Assembly: GCF_018918075.1 (NCBI RefSeq)
Contig: NZ_JAHLPW010000012.1
Location: 62,001 to 126,000 of the forward strand
Length of the DNA stretch: 64,000 bases
Origin: Virgibacillus sp. MSJ-26
Lineage (GTDB): Bacteria; Bacillota; Bacilli; Bacillales; Amphibacillaceae
Direction of reading: 5' to 3'
Below are positions 7,929 through 16,350 of the stretch, piece after piece. Below the pieces are notes generated by a model that had not been told where the DNA came from, did no database searches, and worked only from the letters and a program-made list of their open reading frames with translations. Position 1 is the first letter of the stretch; each line of letters opens with the position of its first letter. Made by a program: the position numbers and the translations under genes.

Positions 7929-10900
7929 TTATTTATCAGATGGTTCTAGACCAAGAGCCTTTAAGAAATCATCAATTCCTTTTGGTCCAAGTTTCTCAAG
8001 TGGCTTTTTATCACCTGCTGTATCGCCAATACTTAAGAAATTCTCTTCGATATACCGGACATCAATTTCGTCTACAATGCCGTCTTTATTGATATCTGTG
8101 TCATCATTTTCCTTACCATATTGAGCAACAATTCTCATGACGTCATGTATATCAATGACCCCATCGCCATTTAAATCACCAGCTTTGTTTATACCCAGAT
8201 CTATTTTAGTTTCATGTCCAACTAATTCACCGTCTACTTCTTTTGCCGGGTTCAATGTTAATGTAGTGGTCAAATGACCAGGAACCTCAACATAAAACGT
8301 GTAATCGTCATCTGAAACTGGTAGACCATCTATCGTAAACACACCATTATTGTCAATTGAACCTTGATAAGTTTTGCCTTTATCATTTAATTTAGCATAG
8401 ACATTTACGCCAATTTCCTCATAATCTCTCGTTTCCATGAATCCTTCTTCATGTCGGAAGGCTTCTGCATGAATAGAACCATTTACAGTAGATTTACTTG
8501 GAATTAACATAAAGGTATCATGATAAAACACAGGAATCGAGGTATATTCAGTATCTCCGTACTGTTTATATCCAAGGTCATTGACAGTTAAAACGGATAA
8601 GTCTTTATAATATTCATCATCGATTACTTTGAATTTCAGATCAATGAAGTCTGTGTTTCCTGAAAATCCTTCAAATGATTCATCCGCAATAGTGGCTCCT
8701 ACTGTGACTGTTTTGCCAGAAAACCCTTCATCAAACGATGGTTCATGAAGGTCGACTTGTACATCATGTTCTTCGGCAAACTCTTTAAATTCGTTATTTA
8801 ATTCGACACCTTCAAATGAAAAAATGTCTTCATTGTATTCTACTTCATATTCACCAGCGATAAGTTGATCGATGTTGTTAAGATCTAACGTCATCGTAAA
8901 TTCATCGTCAAGTGATAACTTGTCTTGATCATAAGTCGGCAAAGCATAAGGCGATCCTTCTTTAATAAATGAATATCTTGGTATATCCATATTTGCATTT
9001 GTTGCTAAATCGACTGGAATTAAATCCAGATTCATCGGTCCATCTTCTATTTCTTCTGGAAGAACACCAACTTTCAAGAGGCCTTCAGAATCCACTCCAA
9101 GTACGCCCGGAAATGGAGATTTATCATAATAACCGACAATGTTTTCGGACTGATCGTAATTAAATCCTTTTGAGTTTAGCAAGTCGATTGTTGAATCATA
9201 TACATTCATGTGCATCCAAAATGCATAATGACCATATTGATCTGTAAACATTGATTCATTCAGTTCAATAACACCTGGTTCATAATCATTGAAAGTCATT
9301 TCAGGTGGCGTATTATCAACGACAATGATTTCTTCTAAAGAATATGTTTCACCCTCAGCATCTGTTCCGATTAATTCGTAAATATAATCCCCTTCTGGTA
9401 ATACAATTGGGTCAAATGATATTGGGTTGGCCGGGTCATCTTCAAAAGGATAGACATGTCCCATAAACCCTTCCAATAAAACATATTCGACATCGGCTTC
9501 TAAATTAGATAATGATCCAACAACTCCTAGTGACTCACCTGTTTCAGGATCATTTACGACAATATCGACTGTTTCCATTGGACTTTTTAAATTTAAAAAT
9601 ACGGATATGATTGGATTTAAAAATGGATGGAACTCCCAGTCATTCGTTACTGCTGGTCGGTCTAGTTCCGCATAATCAATTCCTTTATCAGAAATCCTTA
9701 CAGCAAATGGGACCTGATACTTTTCAGATGAATCATCTACGTTTGTTATCCGAACATAACCTTCATACGTTCCAAATGCTGCATCTGCTGGAACATAAAT
9801 AGTCGGATCTAGCGCTTTACTTGCCTCACCTGATACCGTGATAGAATTTGGCATATCCAATTCAACACCGTTAGCTCCTGCATCTTGACGATTATTTTCT
9901 GCTGGTAAAAAGTCAGCTTCAATACTATATGTTTTTTCTTCGTTAGAGGTATTTTCAATAATAGCTTGCTTACTCTCTTCAAGGTCTTCTTCACCCGTCA
10001 TGTAGTAACTGCCATAACGTATTGACCCTGTTTCCCCATCAATTGTTACAACTTCGTCATCACTTTCAATCATGTCAACGTCATCAATAACAGTAATTAT
10101 CGTATCTGTATGAACTGCGTCATAAACGTTAATTCGACCAGCTCCCACTTCATAAACGGAATAATCTTCTTGTAAATTTACAGATGTATTCATCAATGCT
10201 TTCTTTACTTCAAATGGCGTATAGTCAGGGTTCTCTTGTAAAACTAATGCCGCTGCCCCTGCGACATGTGGTGCTGCCATTGAAGTTCCATCACTACGTC
10301 CATAAGCTGATTCATAACTATTATTATCAGCATCATTAATAAATGATGGGAAGGTAGAATATATAGCTACACCTGGTGCAGTAACATCTGGTTTGATATC
10401 GTAACTGCCTGTAACAGGACCTCTTGAACTGAAATCGGCTAAATTGTCACCGATCGTTTTAGTATTCGATAGGTCACCAAATTGCAATTGTTCTTCTTCA
10501 TCTAACGCTGATTTTAGCTTGTCTCCATCTTCTTTCGATAATCGAAATGTAGGGAGAATGTCTGTTGCTTCACCAAGATAAAATGGAATTTGTCCATCTT
10601 CATCGTTATAAATAATGGCTGCTAAAGCACCCGCTTCCGTTGCATTTTCAATTTTATCTGCAAATGCAAGATCCCCCCGTTCAATTAGCGCAATCTTTCC
10701 TGACAAGTCTTTATTTACGTAATCTTCTACTGTGCCAAGGCCGACATATTCAATAGGATAGGATTCGTCTTGGAAATCTCCTATGTCATCAGTGAAGTTT
10801 TTAGCTAGTAATTGTAAATCTGTTAATAATGTATCGCCTAGAGTTACTTCATAGGTTGGAATGTTCTGTGATACATCACTTGCTCCAACTGTAATCGGCA

Positions 10901-12167
10901 ACGCAGCTGCCCCAGGAGTACCTACAGTTTTTGCACTTGGACCAGCATTTCCAGCCGCTACCACGGTTACTACATCTGATAACATTGCATTATTAACGAC
11001 AATTGATGCAGGAGATAATGGATCATTAATGCTAGCACCTAAGGATAAGTTAATCACATCCATACCATCACGAACCGCTTTATCTACACCAGCAATAATC
11101 CAATCCATATCCCCAGTCCCATATGGACCTAATACACGATAATTATATAAATCTATCCCAGGTGCAACCCCTTTAACGGAATGGTCGATTTCATTTTCCT
11201 GTTGGCCTGCAATCGTGCCTGAAACATGCGTACCGTGGGCGGTATAATAAGAACTACCATTCATATCGAATTCAGGTTCCCCTGATTCTTGCCATTCTTG
11301 ATATGTTGTTTCCATTGGATCCGCATCATCATCGACAAAGTCCCAACCTTTAACACTGTCTGGATCAATCGTTGTTGGATCTTCACCTTCTTTTGCACGA
11401 TATCCGTCATATACATTGGTTAAGTCAGGGTGATTATAATCAATACCTGTGTCAACAACGCCTACTTTAATTCCTTCCCCTGTAATTTCTTCATCATGAA
11501 GCCTATCAACCCCAATTTGCGGGATGCTGTCAATCATTTTCGGTTCAATTTCTTTACTATTTGATTCTGGCAAATCTAGTGTTACTGTTTCATTCTTCCA
11601 CACTCGTTCGATTAAACCAGATTGTAAAAGTGTTTCAATCAAAGTACCTGGTAGAGTCATAGAAACACCATTAAAAGCATCACGATACTCTTGTTTTATA
11701 ATCATTTTAGCTTGAGATTGTTCTGATTTTGCCTTGGAGGATTTCCCATTTTCCGACTTCGTTTCATTTGAATGTTCTTTTTCGGTGGTTTTAATCAGCT
11801 TTTTAAATTCACTATGAGATTCCTCAACCTTTTCCTCTGAGTTTTGTAGAGACAAGATTTGCCCTTTCCCGCTCAGCTTCGTCTTAGCAACCTCTACTTT
11901 TGCTGGCTCTTGTTTAAATTCAATAATGACATCAACTGGACTGTCGTTTTCAACATTAATATCAGGATGTACCACGAAACTTTTCTGTGCGTCTAATTGC
12001 TTTATAGCACTTCTTTGTTCTGCTGTTAAATTATTTAAAATGTCAGCTGCATCTTTTTTGTTCGTTTGTGCCTGTACTGGTTGGAATGAGGGTACAAACA
12101 ATGAGCTTAATAGTAACGCAATAGATAAAATAACAGTTACTAGTTTTAAATTTTGTCTTTTTATCAT
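7929..12167 (-). CDS. large Vpr-like secreted subtilase with PA, cohesin-like, CNA-B-like and dockerin domains
   Basis: A 1412-residue secreted serine protease. Order: signal peptide (1-33); I9 prodomain (about 75-200, split by a Lys/Ser/Glu-rich insert); S8 catalytic domain with Asp about 238 (VVDTGIDYNHPDL), His about 314 (HGTHVSG) and Ser about 628 (DGTSMAAPH); a PA insert (about 460-560); a Fn3-like stretch; beta-rich repeats; a cohesin-like domain (about 1080-1220); a carboxypeptidase-regulatory/CNA-B-like domain (about 1226-1322); and two calcium-binding dockerin repeats (DLNGDGVIDIHD and DINKDGIVDEID, about 1327-1376). All catalytic residues are intact. It heads the sipW-tasA-I9 cluster, starts behind AAGGAGAGA, and faces a divergent HTH-TPR regulator. 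Confidence 0.9.
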   Translation of the reverse strand: MIKRQNLKLVTVILSIALLLSSLFVPSFQPVQAQTNKKDAADILNNLTAEQRSAIKQLDAQKSFVVHPDINVENDSPVDVIIEFKQEPAKVEVAKTKLSGKGQILSLQNSEEKVEESHSEFKKLIKTTEKEHSNETKSENGKSSKAKSEQSQAKMIIKQEYRDAFNGVSMTLPGTLIETLLQSGLIERVWKNETVTLDLPESNSKEIEPKMIDSIPQIGVDRLHDEEITGEGIKVGVVDTGIDYNHPDLTNVYDGYRAKEGEDPTTIDPDSVKGWDFVDDDADPMETTYQEWQESGEPEFDMNGSSYYTAHGTHVSGTIAGQQENEIDHSVKGVAPGIDLYNYRVLGPYGTGDMDWIIAGVDKAVRDGMDVINLSLGASINDPLSPASIVVNNAMLSDVVTVVAAGNAGPSAKTVGTPGAAALPITVGASDVSQNIPTYEVTLGDTLLTDLQLLAKNFTDDIGDFQDESYPIEYVGLGTVEDYVNKDLSGKIALIERGDLAFADKIENATEAGALAAIIYNDEDGQIPFYLGEATDILPTFRLSKEDGDKLKSALDEEEQLQFGDLSNTKTIGDNLADFSSRGPVTGSYDIKPDVTAPGVAIYSTFPSFINDADNNSYESAYGRSDGTSMAAPHVAGAAALVLQENPDYTPFEVKKALMNTSVNLQEDYSVYEVGAGRINVYDAVHTDTIITVIDDVDMIESDDEVVTIDGETGSIRYGSYYMTGEEDLEESKQAIIENTSNEEKTYSIEADFLPAENNRQDAGANGVELDMPNSITVSGEASKALDPTIYVPADAAFGTYEGYVRITNVDDSSEKYQVPFAVRISDKGIDYAELDRPAVTNDWEFHPFLNPIISVFLNLKSPMETVDIVVNDPETGESLGVVGSLSNLEADVEYVLLEGFMGHVYPFEDDPANPISFDPIVLPEGDYIYELIGTDAEGETYSLEEIIVVDNTPPEMTFNDYEPGVIELNESMFTDQYGHYAFWMHMNVYDSTIDLLNSKGFNYDQSENIVGYYDKSPFPGVLGVDSEGLLKVGVLPEEIEDGPMNLDLIPVDLATNANMDIPRYSFIKEGSPYALPTYDQDKLSLDDEFTMTLDLNNIDQLIAGEYEVEYNEDIFSFEGVELNNEFKEFAEEHDVQVDLHEPSFDEGFSGKTVTVGATIADESFEGFSGNTDFIDLKFKVIDDEYYKDLSVLTVNDLGYKQYGDTEYTSIPVFYHDTFMLIPSKSTVNGSIHAEAFRHEEGFMETRDYEEIGVNVYAKLNDKGKTYQGSIDNNGVFTIDGLPVSDDDYTFYVEVPGHLTTTLTLNPAKEVDGELVGHETKIDLGINKAGDLNGDGVIDIHDVMRIVAQYGKENDDTDINKDGIVDEIDVRYIEENFLSIGDTAGDKKPLEKLGPKGIDDFLKALGLEPSDK

Positions 12168-12356
12168 AAGTCTCTCCTTTCACCTCTTAAAAGATAGTCA
12201 GTCAAACGTGCGTCATTATTCACCTCACTTAAATTTTAAAGTATACGGGTAGTTATCTAGCTAGCAGATAAATTTGTTATTCGACATTCCCCCCGAAAAA
12301 AGTCCTCTTTATTATAAAGTTCTTACTATTAAGACTATCACCGATACTCCATTTGT

Positions 12357-12490
12357 AAATTGGGGTTATTATGAAATGTTTAATTATTCAAATTAGTTAT
12401 ACAGACCTATTATTACTAGAAATAAACGATTTTCTTTATCATTTTAAGCAAAAATTAGTTGCAAAGACCTATCGCCAATAACCCCAATTT
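12357..12490. promoter_or_regulatory. divergent control region with perfect 14-bp inverted repeat
   Basis: AAATTGGGGTTATT at 12357-12370 and its exact reverse complement at 12477-12490 lie 106 bases apart in the gap between the subtilase and the regulator. A TATAAT at 12496-12501 can serve the regulator; the right copy sits directly upstream of it. A TATAAT on the minus strand at 12316-12311 can serve the subtilase; the left copy lies about 40 bases upstream of it. The placing suggests operator sites for the adjacent regulator, perhaps activating the protease side and restraining its own. That role is inferred. Confidence 0.6.
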
Positions 12491-12576
12491 TGCCATATAA
12501 TATGGTTATTGAGTCAAATTTCATTCTTTTCAAAATATTATGCACTAAATATAAAACTCGAGGGGGAAGGTGTACA

Positions 12577-13812
12577 ATGTATGAAGGTAAAGTGATTAAA
12601 TTTTACCGTGAACAGGCCAATCTGACACAAGAACAATTAGGAAGAGAAATTTGCTCTACCACTCACGTGAGTAAAATAGAACGTGGCTTAACTGAATATT
12701 CATCTGAAATTACAGATCTATTGGCTCATAAATTGGGAATAGATATGGATAAGGAAATTTCAAATATATCAATGATTAAAGAAAAACTTGATCTTTGGCA
12801 TGAAATGATTATTGCCCAAAACACTTCAGCAGCTTCTGAGATTGAACTCGAATTAGATAACAATCCATTAATTGCCGTTTCTGAATATAAAACCCTTTTT
12901 AATTTGATAAAGCTGCAGCATAATATCAAACTTGGAAATTTTAATAAAATACAAAAGCAATTTAAGCACCTTCCGAAAAACATTGAAAAGTTACCTGATT
13001 TCGAAAAGAATTTATACAAGCATGTCCTAGGAAGTTATAATATGGTGATGGCAAACCATCTAACATCAATTCAATTTTTAAAAAGTATTGACTTTGAAAG
13101 TTATTCAAATCCACTCGTTTATTATGATTTAGCTTCAGCCTATCATCATAACAAATCACCTGTGTTAGCTTATTATTACGCTGAAAAGGCATTAAGTTTA
13201 TTTAAAAAGCGTAATAATTTCCTTGGCATTATTGACGCTGAAAATCTTATGATTATTCAACTTGAGTCTGATTATGATAGAGAGTTTAGTGACACTGTTG
13301 AACAATATAATAATCTACTTTCACTCTGCGACCTTGTTCATGCTTATGATAAAAAGGCAAAGATCCTCCACAACTATGCATACGAAAATTTAAGAAAACA
13401 AAATTATCATGAAGCTAAAGAATTATATGAAAAATCAATGGATCTTAAAGAAAAAAACTCTGCTGTTTACTTACTTTCTTTAGAGGGGTTGGTTCGTTGT
13501 GGGATGGAAAGTAACTTGATACCTGAAGAAGTGTTATTAAAATATATAGATGAAGGTCTAGTAATCGCTAAAAAAATTAATGATACCTTGTATTCGACAA
13601 TATTGATCTTGCATAAATATCAGATCTTAAAACAATATAGACACTATTATGGTTATTTGAAGGACAAGGCATTGCCTTATTTTAAATCTAATGGCTATAT
13701 TATGATTGCTCAACGTTATGAAAAAGAACTTTTTACATATTATCTCGAAAAGGGGCAGAAAGAAAAAGCTCTAGAAATAGCCATCCCCATTTCCGAATAT
13801 CTAGACGATTGA
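12577..13812 (+). CDS. HTH-TPR transcription regulator of the RRNPP (PlcR/NprR-like) type
   Basis: A 411-residue cytoplasmic regulator. Residues 5-55 form an XRE helix-turn-helix (KFYREQANLTQEQLGREICSTTHVSKIERG); the rest is all-helical with TPR-like pairs (ALSLFKKRNNFLGIIDAE, NYHEAKELYEKSMDL, GQKEKALEIA). This is the build of RRNPP proteins, which bind a small secreted peptide through the TPR domain. The ATG at 12577 is chosen because AGGGGGAAGG lies seven bases before it. It is divergent from the subtilase-sipW-tasA cluster, so that is its likely target. I found no pheromone peptide gene on either side; it may be elsewhere or the ligand may differ. Confidence 0.8.
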   Translation: MYEGKVIKFYREQANLTQEQLGREICSTTHVSKIERGLTEYSSEITDLLAHKLGIDMDKEISNISMIKEKLDLWHEMIIAQNTSAASEIELELDNNPLIAVSEYKTLFNLIKLQHNIKLGNFNKIQKQFKHLPKNIEKLPDFEKNLYKHVLGSYNMVMANHLTSIQFLKSIDFESYSNPLVYYDLASAYHHNKSPVLAYYYAEKALSLFKKRNNFLGIIDAENLMIIQLESDYDREFSDTVEQYNNLLSLCDLVHAYDKKAKILHNYAYENLRKQNYHEAKELYEKSMDLKEKNSAVYLLSLEGLVRCGMESNLIPEEVLLKYIDEGLVIAKKINDTLYSTILILHKYQILKQYRHYYGYLKDKALPYFKSNGYIMIAQRYEKELFTYYLEKGQKEKALEIAIPISEYLDD

Positions 13813-13967
13813 TTAACTTTAACATATACTTACTAAGTGAGTTATTCCTCCCGTTACTCAGCTAGCAATAGTGAAAAGTTGATTTAACAGTATTTATCAG
13901 CTACAATTTATTTGATAATAGTTATCAGTTACTAAAATACTTTATCGGGTAATGGGAGGATTTCTTG

Positions 13968-14528
13968 ATGGAACTCACTAAGAATCAAACGGATTTGGCA
14001 CAAATCATTCGGGAGCGACGTGCTGTAAAAAAGGGGTATAACAATAAAGAAGTAACCGAAGAAGCGGTTTTAGAATTACTTGAAGACGCTGTCTGGGCAC
14101 CCACACATGGAATGAGACAGCCGTGGCGTTTTATTTTTGTGGGCGCGGACGAAAAAGCCGATTTCGCCAAAAAAGTCGCTTCAACTTATCCAGAAGAACG
14201 ACAAGAAAATCGGGAAGACTTTCTCAATGAACCAAATGCCTATCTCGTAGTTGTTATGGAAGAACCAGAAAAGCAAAAACAATGGGATGAAAATTTTGGT
14301 GCAACCGCTGCGATGATTCAAAACTTTTGGTTGCTTGCTTGGGAAAAACAACTCGGTGTTGTTTGGAGAACAAACCCACATATATATGAGAATAAAATAA
14401 AAGATATTCTTGGTGTGGAGGACAATGAGAAAGTTGTAGGCTTCTTACATCTAGGCTATTTTGACGAAAAGCCTATCGTGAAAGATAGAATCCCGGCACT
14501 AGAGAAGTTCAGCCGATATAAAGGTTAA
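13968..14528 (+). CDS. nitroreductase family protein (YfhC-like)
   Basis: A 186-residue flavin-dependent NAD(P)H oxidoreductase. The FMN-binding start IIRERRAVKKGYNNKEV, the segment DAVWAPTHGMRQPWRFIFV and the later FGATAAMIQNFWLLAWEKQLGVVWRT are typical of the nitroreductase fold, closest in pattern to Bacillus YfhC. The natural substrate is unknown. ATG at 13968 lies seven bases after GGGAGGA; a TTG one codon earlier is less likely. It ends at a bidirectional terminator shared with the facing lipoprotein gene. Confidence 0.85.
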   Translation: MELTKNQTDLAQIIRERRAVKKGYNNKEVTEEAVLELLEDAVWAPTHGMRQPWRFIFVGADEKADFAKKVASTYPEERQENREDFLNEPNAYLVVVMEEPEKQKQWDENFGATAAMIQNFWLLAWEKQLGVVWRTNPHIYENKIKDILGVEDNEKVVGFLHLGYFDEKPIVKDRIPALEKFSRYKG

Positions 14529-14548
14529 CCTGTACAATTAAGAACTAA

Positions 14549-14600
14549 AAAAAGAGGGCTCTCACGACCGATGACTTTACATCTTGGTGAGCCCTCTTTT
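14549..14600. terminator. bidirectional terminator
   Basis: AAAGAGGGCTCTCAC pairs with GTGAGCCCTCTTT (one bulge) across a 22-base loop, with A- and T-runs at the two ends. It separates the convergent nitroreductase and CueP-like genes. Confidence 0.8.
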
Positions 14601-14613
14601 GATTTAAACTTTA

Positions 14614-15147
14614 TTAACTTAACTGCATTGTAGTAATACATGTTCTATCGTTATTAAAGGTTGAAACTTCCGATTCTACCTGTTTTCCTTCATGAGTAAT
14701 CTTCACTTGGTATTTCTCTTCACGAGGGAGCCACAAGTCAATGAATCCATTGGCCTCGGAATTCATTGTCTCATCGACTATTACGTTTCCATCCATGTCC
14801 TCAATGTATACATCAAAATCTTCATTGTCTAACTCACCTTGGCAGCCAGTTAAACTGTGATCTGTACAAGGATGAGTTTCGCTAATAAAAGGCGCGATAG
14901 AAACAAAGAATTCATCCTCAGGCAAATCATAGATAGATTCGTTTTCTTCATTATCACTTACTATTAATTGGGTGGACGTGATAGAAGCTGATTCTCCCGT
15001 AAGTTCACCAATACTATAATCATTGACTAATTCCTTAATATTCTCAAGCGATTCATTGTCTGCTGATGTTTCATTTTGACTTTGCTGTTGACAGCTAACT
15101 AAAAAAATAGAAAAAACCAAGAGAATGACTGTAATTTTTAACCTCAT
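14614..15147 (-). CDS. CueP-like metal-binding lipoprotein
   Basis: A 177-residue lipoprotein with signal MRLKITVILLVFSIFLVSC (lipobox LVSC, lipidated Cys about 19). The mature part contains FFVSIAPFISETHPCTDHSLTGCQGEL, which matches the CueP family core: a Cys/His-rich copper-binding segment first described in Salmonella, where it supplies copper to periplasmic SodC. A further Cys lies near the C-terminus (RTCITTMQL). In a Gram-positive cell it would sit on the outer face of the membrane and bind or deliver copper. GGAGTGAG precedes the ATG. The copper export genes of this window are 40 kb away. Confidence 0.75.
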   Translation of the reverse strand: MRLKITVILLVFSIFLVSCQQQSQNETSADNESLENIKELVNDYSIGELTGESASITSTQLIVSDNEENESIYDLPEDEFFVSIAPFISETHPCTDHSLTGCQGELDNEDFDVYIEDMDGNVIVDETMNSEANGFIDLWLPREEKYQVKITHEGKQVESEVSTFNNDRTCITTMQLS

Positions 15148-15398
15148 CGTTTCTCACTCCAGTTAACTTTAGTATTACCATTATACTATCAAAAGCATGA
15201 GCAGAATCTTCTTTTCATAAAAAGTCATAATATAGTCATGATTGGTTATCTGTGAACGGACTTAATTGATTACTAATTTTTATCATTCAACCTACCGACT
15301 ATAAATCACCCTCTATATAATAAAATATACTAAAACAGAGAGATGGGACTGCCTAAGTATTAGTTCTTAAAAGACGAATAATTTTAAGTGAGTGCTAT

Positions 15399-15619
15399 TC
15401 GCTTCGGAAAAATACTTCGCTTTCCGTGAGCGGCTGATGAGCCTTGGGCCTACAGGAAGTTGATCATGAAGGCGTTGCGACAGGACGTCGCGAATTTAGC
15501 CTTCCATCATTCATGACGCTCTGCGGGGTTTCACCTAGGCTTTTTTTGCTGGACAAGGAATGCTTCGACAGCGATTCATCGCGACTTTTTCAAGGAGTCT
15601 AAGTATTTTTCCTACGCTG
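15399..15619 (+). repeat. fold-back intergenic repeat, copy 1
   Basis: About 220 bases with 12-bp perfect terminal inverted repeats, GGAAAAATACTT at 15406-15417 and AAGTATTTTTCC at 15601-15612. Internal blocks CGCTTTCCG, CTCTGCGGGGT-TCACCTAGGCTTT, GCTGGACAAG, CTTCGACAGC and GGAGTCT recur in copy 2 (37670-37930). It is non-coding and lies in a 560-base gap between the CueP-like gene and the PTS operon. Repeats with this internal vocabulary are common between genes in Bacillaceae; I know of no established function. Confidence 0.75.
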
Positions 15620-15705
15620 ACAATGAGAAAGTGTATCTTTATAAAAATATATTTTATGCGTTAGTTTTTACTTATCTCACGTACTCAGTTTATGAAACGT
15701 AACTT

Positions 15706-16011
15706 TTAAGAATCTTTCAATTGAATTGCTTGATCTAACACTTTATCTCCCTGCATCATTCCATATGCCATTTGGTCAATTATATCCACTTTTATACCTT
15801 TAGGCTCTACAAATTCTCTAATTTTCTTTTCAAGAAAACGAACTTGTGGTCCAATTAATACGACATCAAGACCGTCAAGATTATTTTTTAATTGCGATTC
15901 AGCGACCGCTTCAATATCTGCATCAATATTTCTTTCTTCTGCAGATTGAATCATTTTTTTAACAAGCATTGAGGTTGACATACCAGCTGAACAAACTAAA
16001 ATAATTTTCAT
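15706..16011 (-). CDS. PTS lactose/cellobiose-family EIIB component
   Basis: A 101-residue cytoplasmic EIIB of the Lac (lactose/cellobiose/chitobiose) family. The phosphocysteine is Cys7 in LVCSAGMSTSMLVKK; QVRFLEKKI and GDKVLDQAI are also typical. It passes phosphate from EIIA to the sugar entering through EIIC. It is the last gene of GH4-EIIC-EIIA-EIIB and follows EIIA directly. AGGGAAAG precedes the ATG. Confidence 0.9.
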   Translation of the reverse strand: MKIILVCSAGMSTSMLVKKMIQSAEERNIDADIEAVAESQLKNNLDGLDVVLIGPQVRFLEKKIREFVEPKGIKVDIIDQMAYGMMQGDKVLDQAIQLKDS

Positions 16012-16347
16012 TTACTTTCCCTCCGCTTTCTGAATTTTTTCATACATATCAATCATTTCGTTCGCTAAATCCTTCACGGTCATAGCGGTCATAAGATGAT
16101 CTTGAGCATGAACAAGAATAACTGTAACTTCATGCTTGCTTCCTTTTGATTCTTCTTGTAGTAATTTCGTTTGCTCATGATGTGCTTTTGTGAACTCCTC
16201 TTCAGCTAACTCAATTTTCTCTCGTGCTTCTTTAAAATGGTATTCTTTTGCTTCATGAATCGCTTCCATTGCGTAGGAACGCGCATTTCCTGCATGAAGT
16301 ATAATTTGAAAAGATAAAAGTTGTATATCTTGAGATATGTCTGTCAT
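16012..16347 (-). CDS. PTS lactose/cellobiose-family EIIA component
   Basis: A 111-residue all-helical EIIA of the Lac family. The N-terminal HAGNARSYAMEAIHEA and the phosphorylated His80 in VILVHAQDHLMTA are intact. It takes phosphate from HPr and hands it to the EIIB encoded next. GGAGGACT precedes the ATG. The gene sits three bases after EIIC, so the two are surely co-transcribed. Confidence 0.9.
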   Translation of the reverse strand: MTDISQDIQLLSFQIILHAGNARSYAMEAIHEAKEYHFKEAREKIELAEEEFTKAHHEQTKLLQEESKGSKHEVTVILVHAQDHLMTAMTVKDLANEMIDMYEKIQKAEGK

Positions 16348-16350
16348 AGT

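Noticed and set aside
10861-11142. Plus-strand open frames inside the subtilase gene
   Set aside because: Antisense shadows; the subtilase catalytic motifs fix the coding strand.
12490-12576. Longer N-terminus for the HTH-TPR regulator
   Set aside because: The extra 29 residues have no ribosome site and overlap the promoter; ATG at 12577 has a strong site.
13813-13967. Pheromone peptide gene next to the RRNPP-type regulator
   Set aside because: No short frame with start, ribosome site and hydrophobic leader is visible on either strand here or in 12168-12576.
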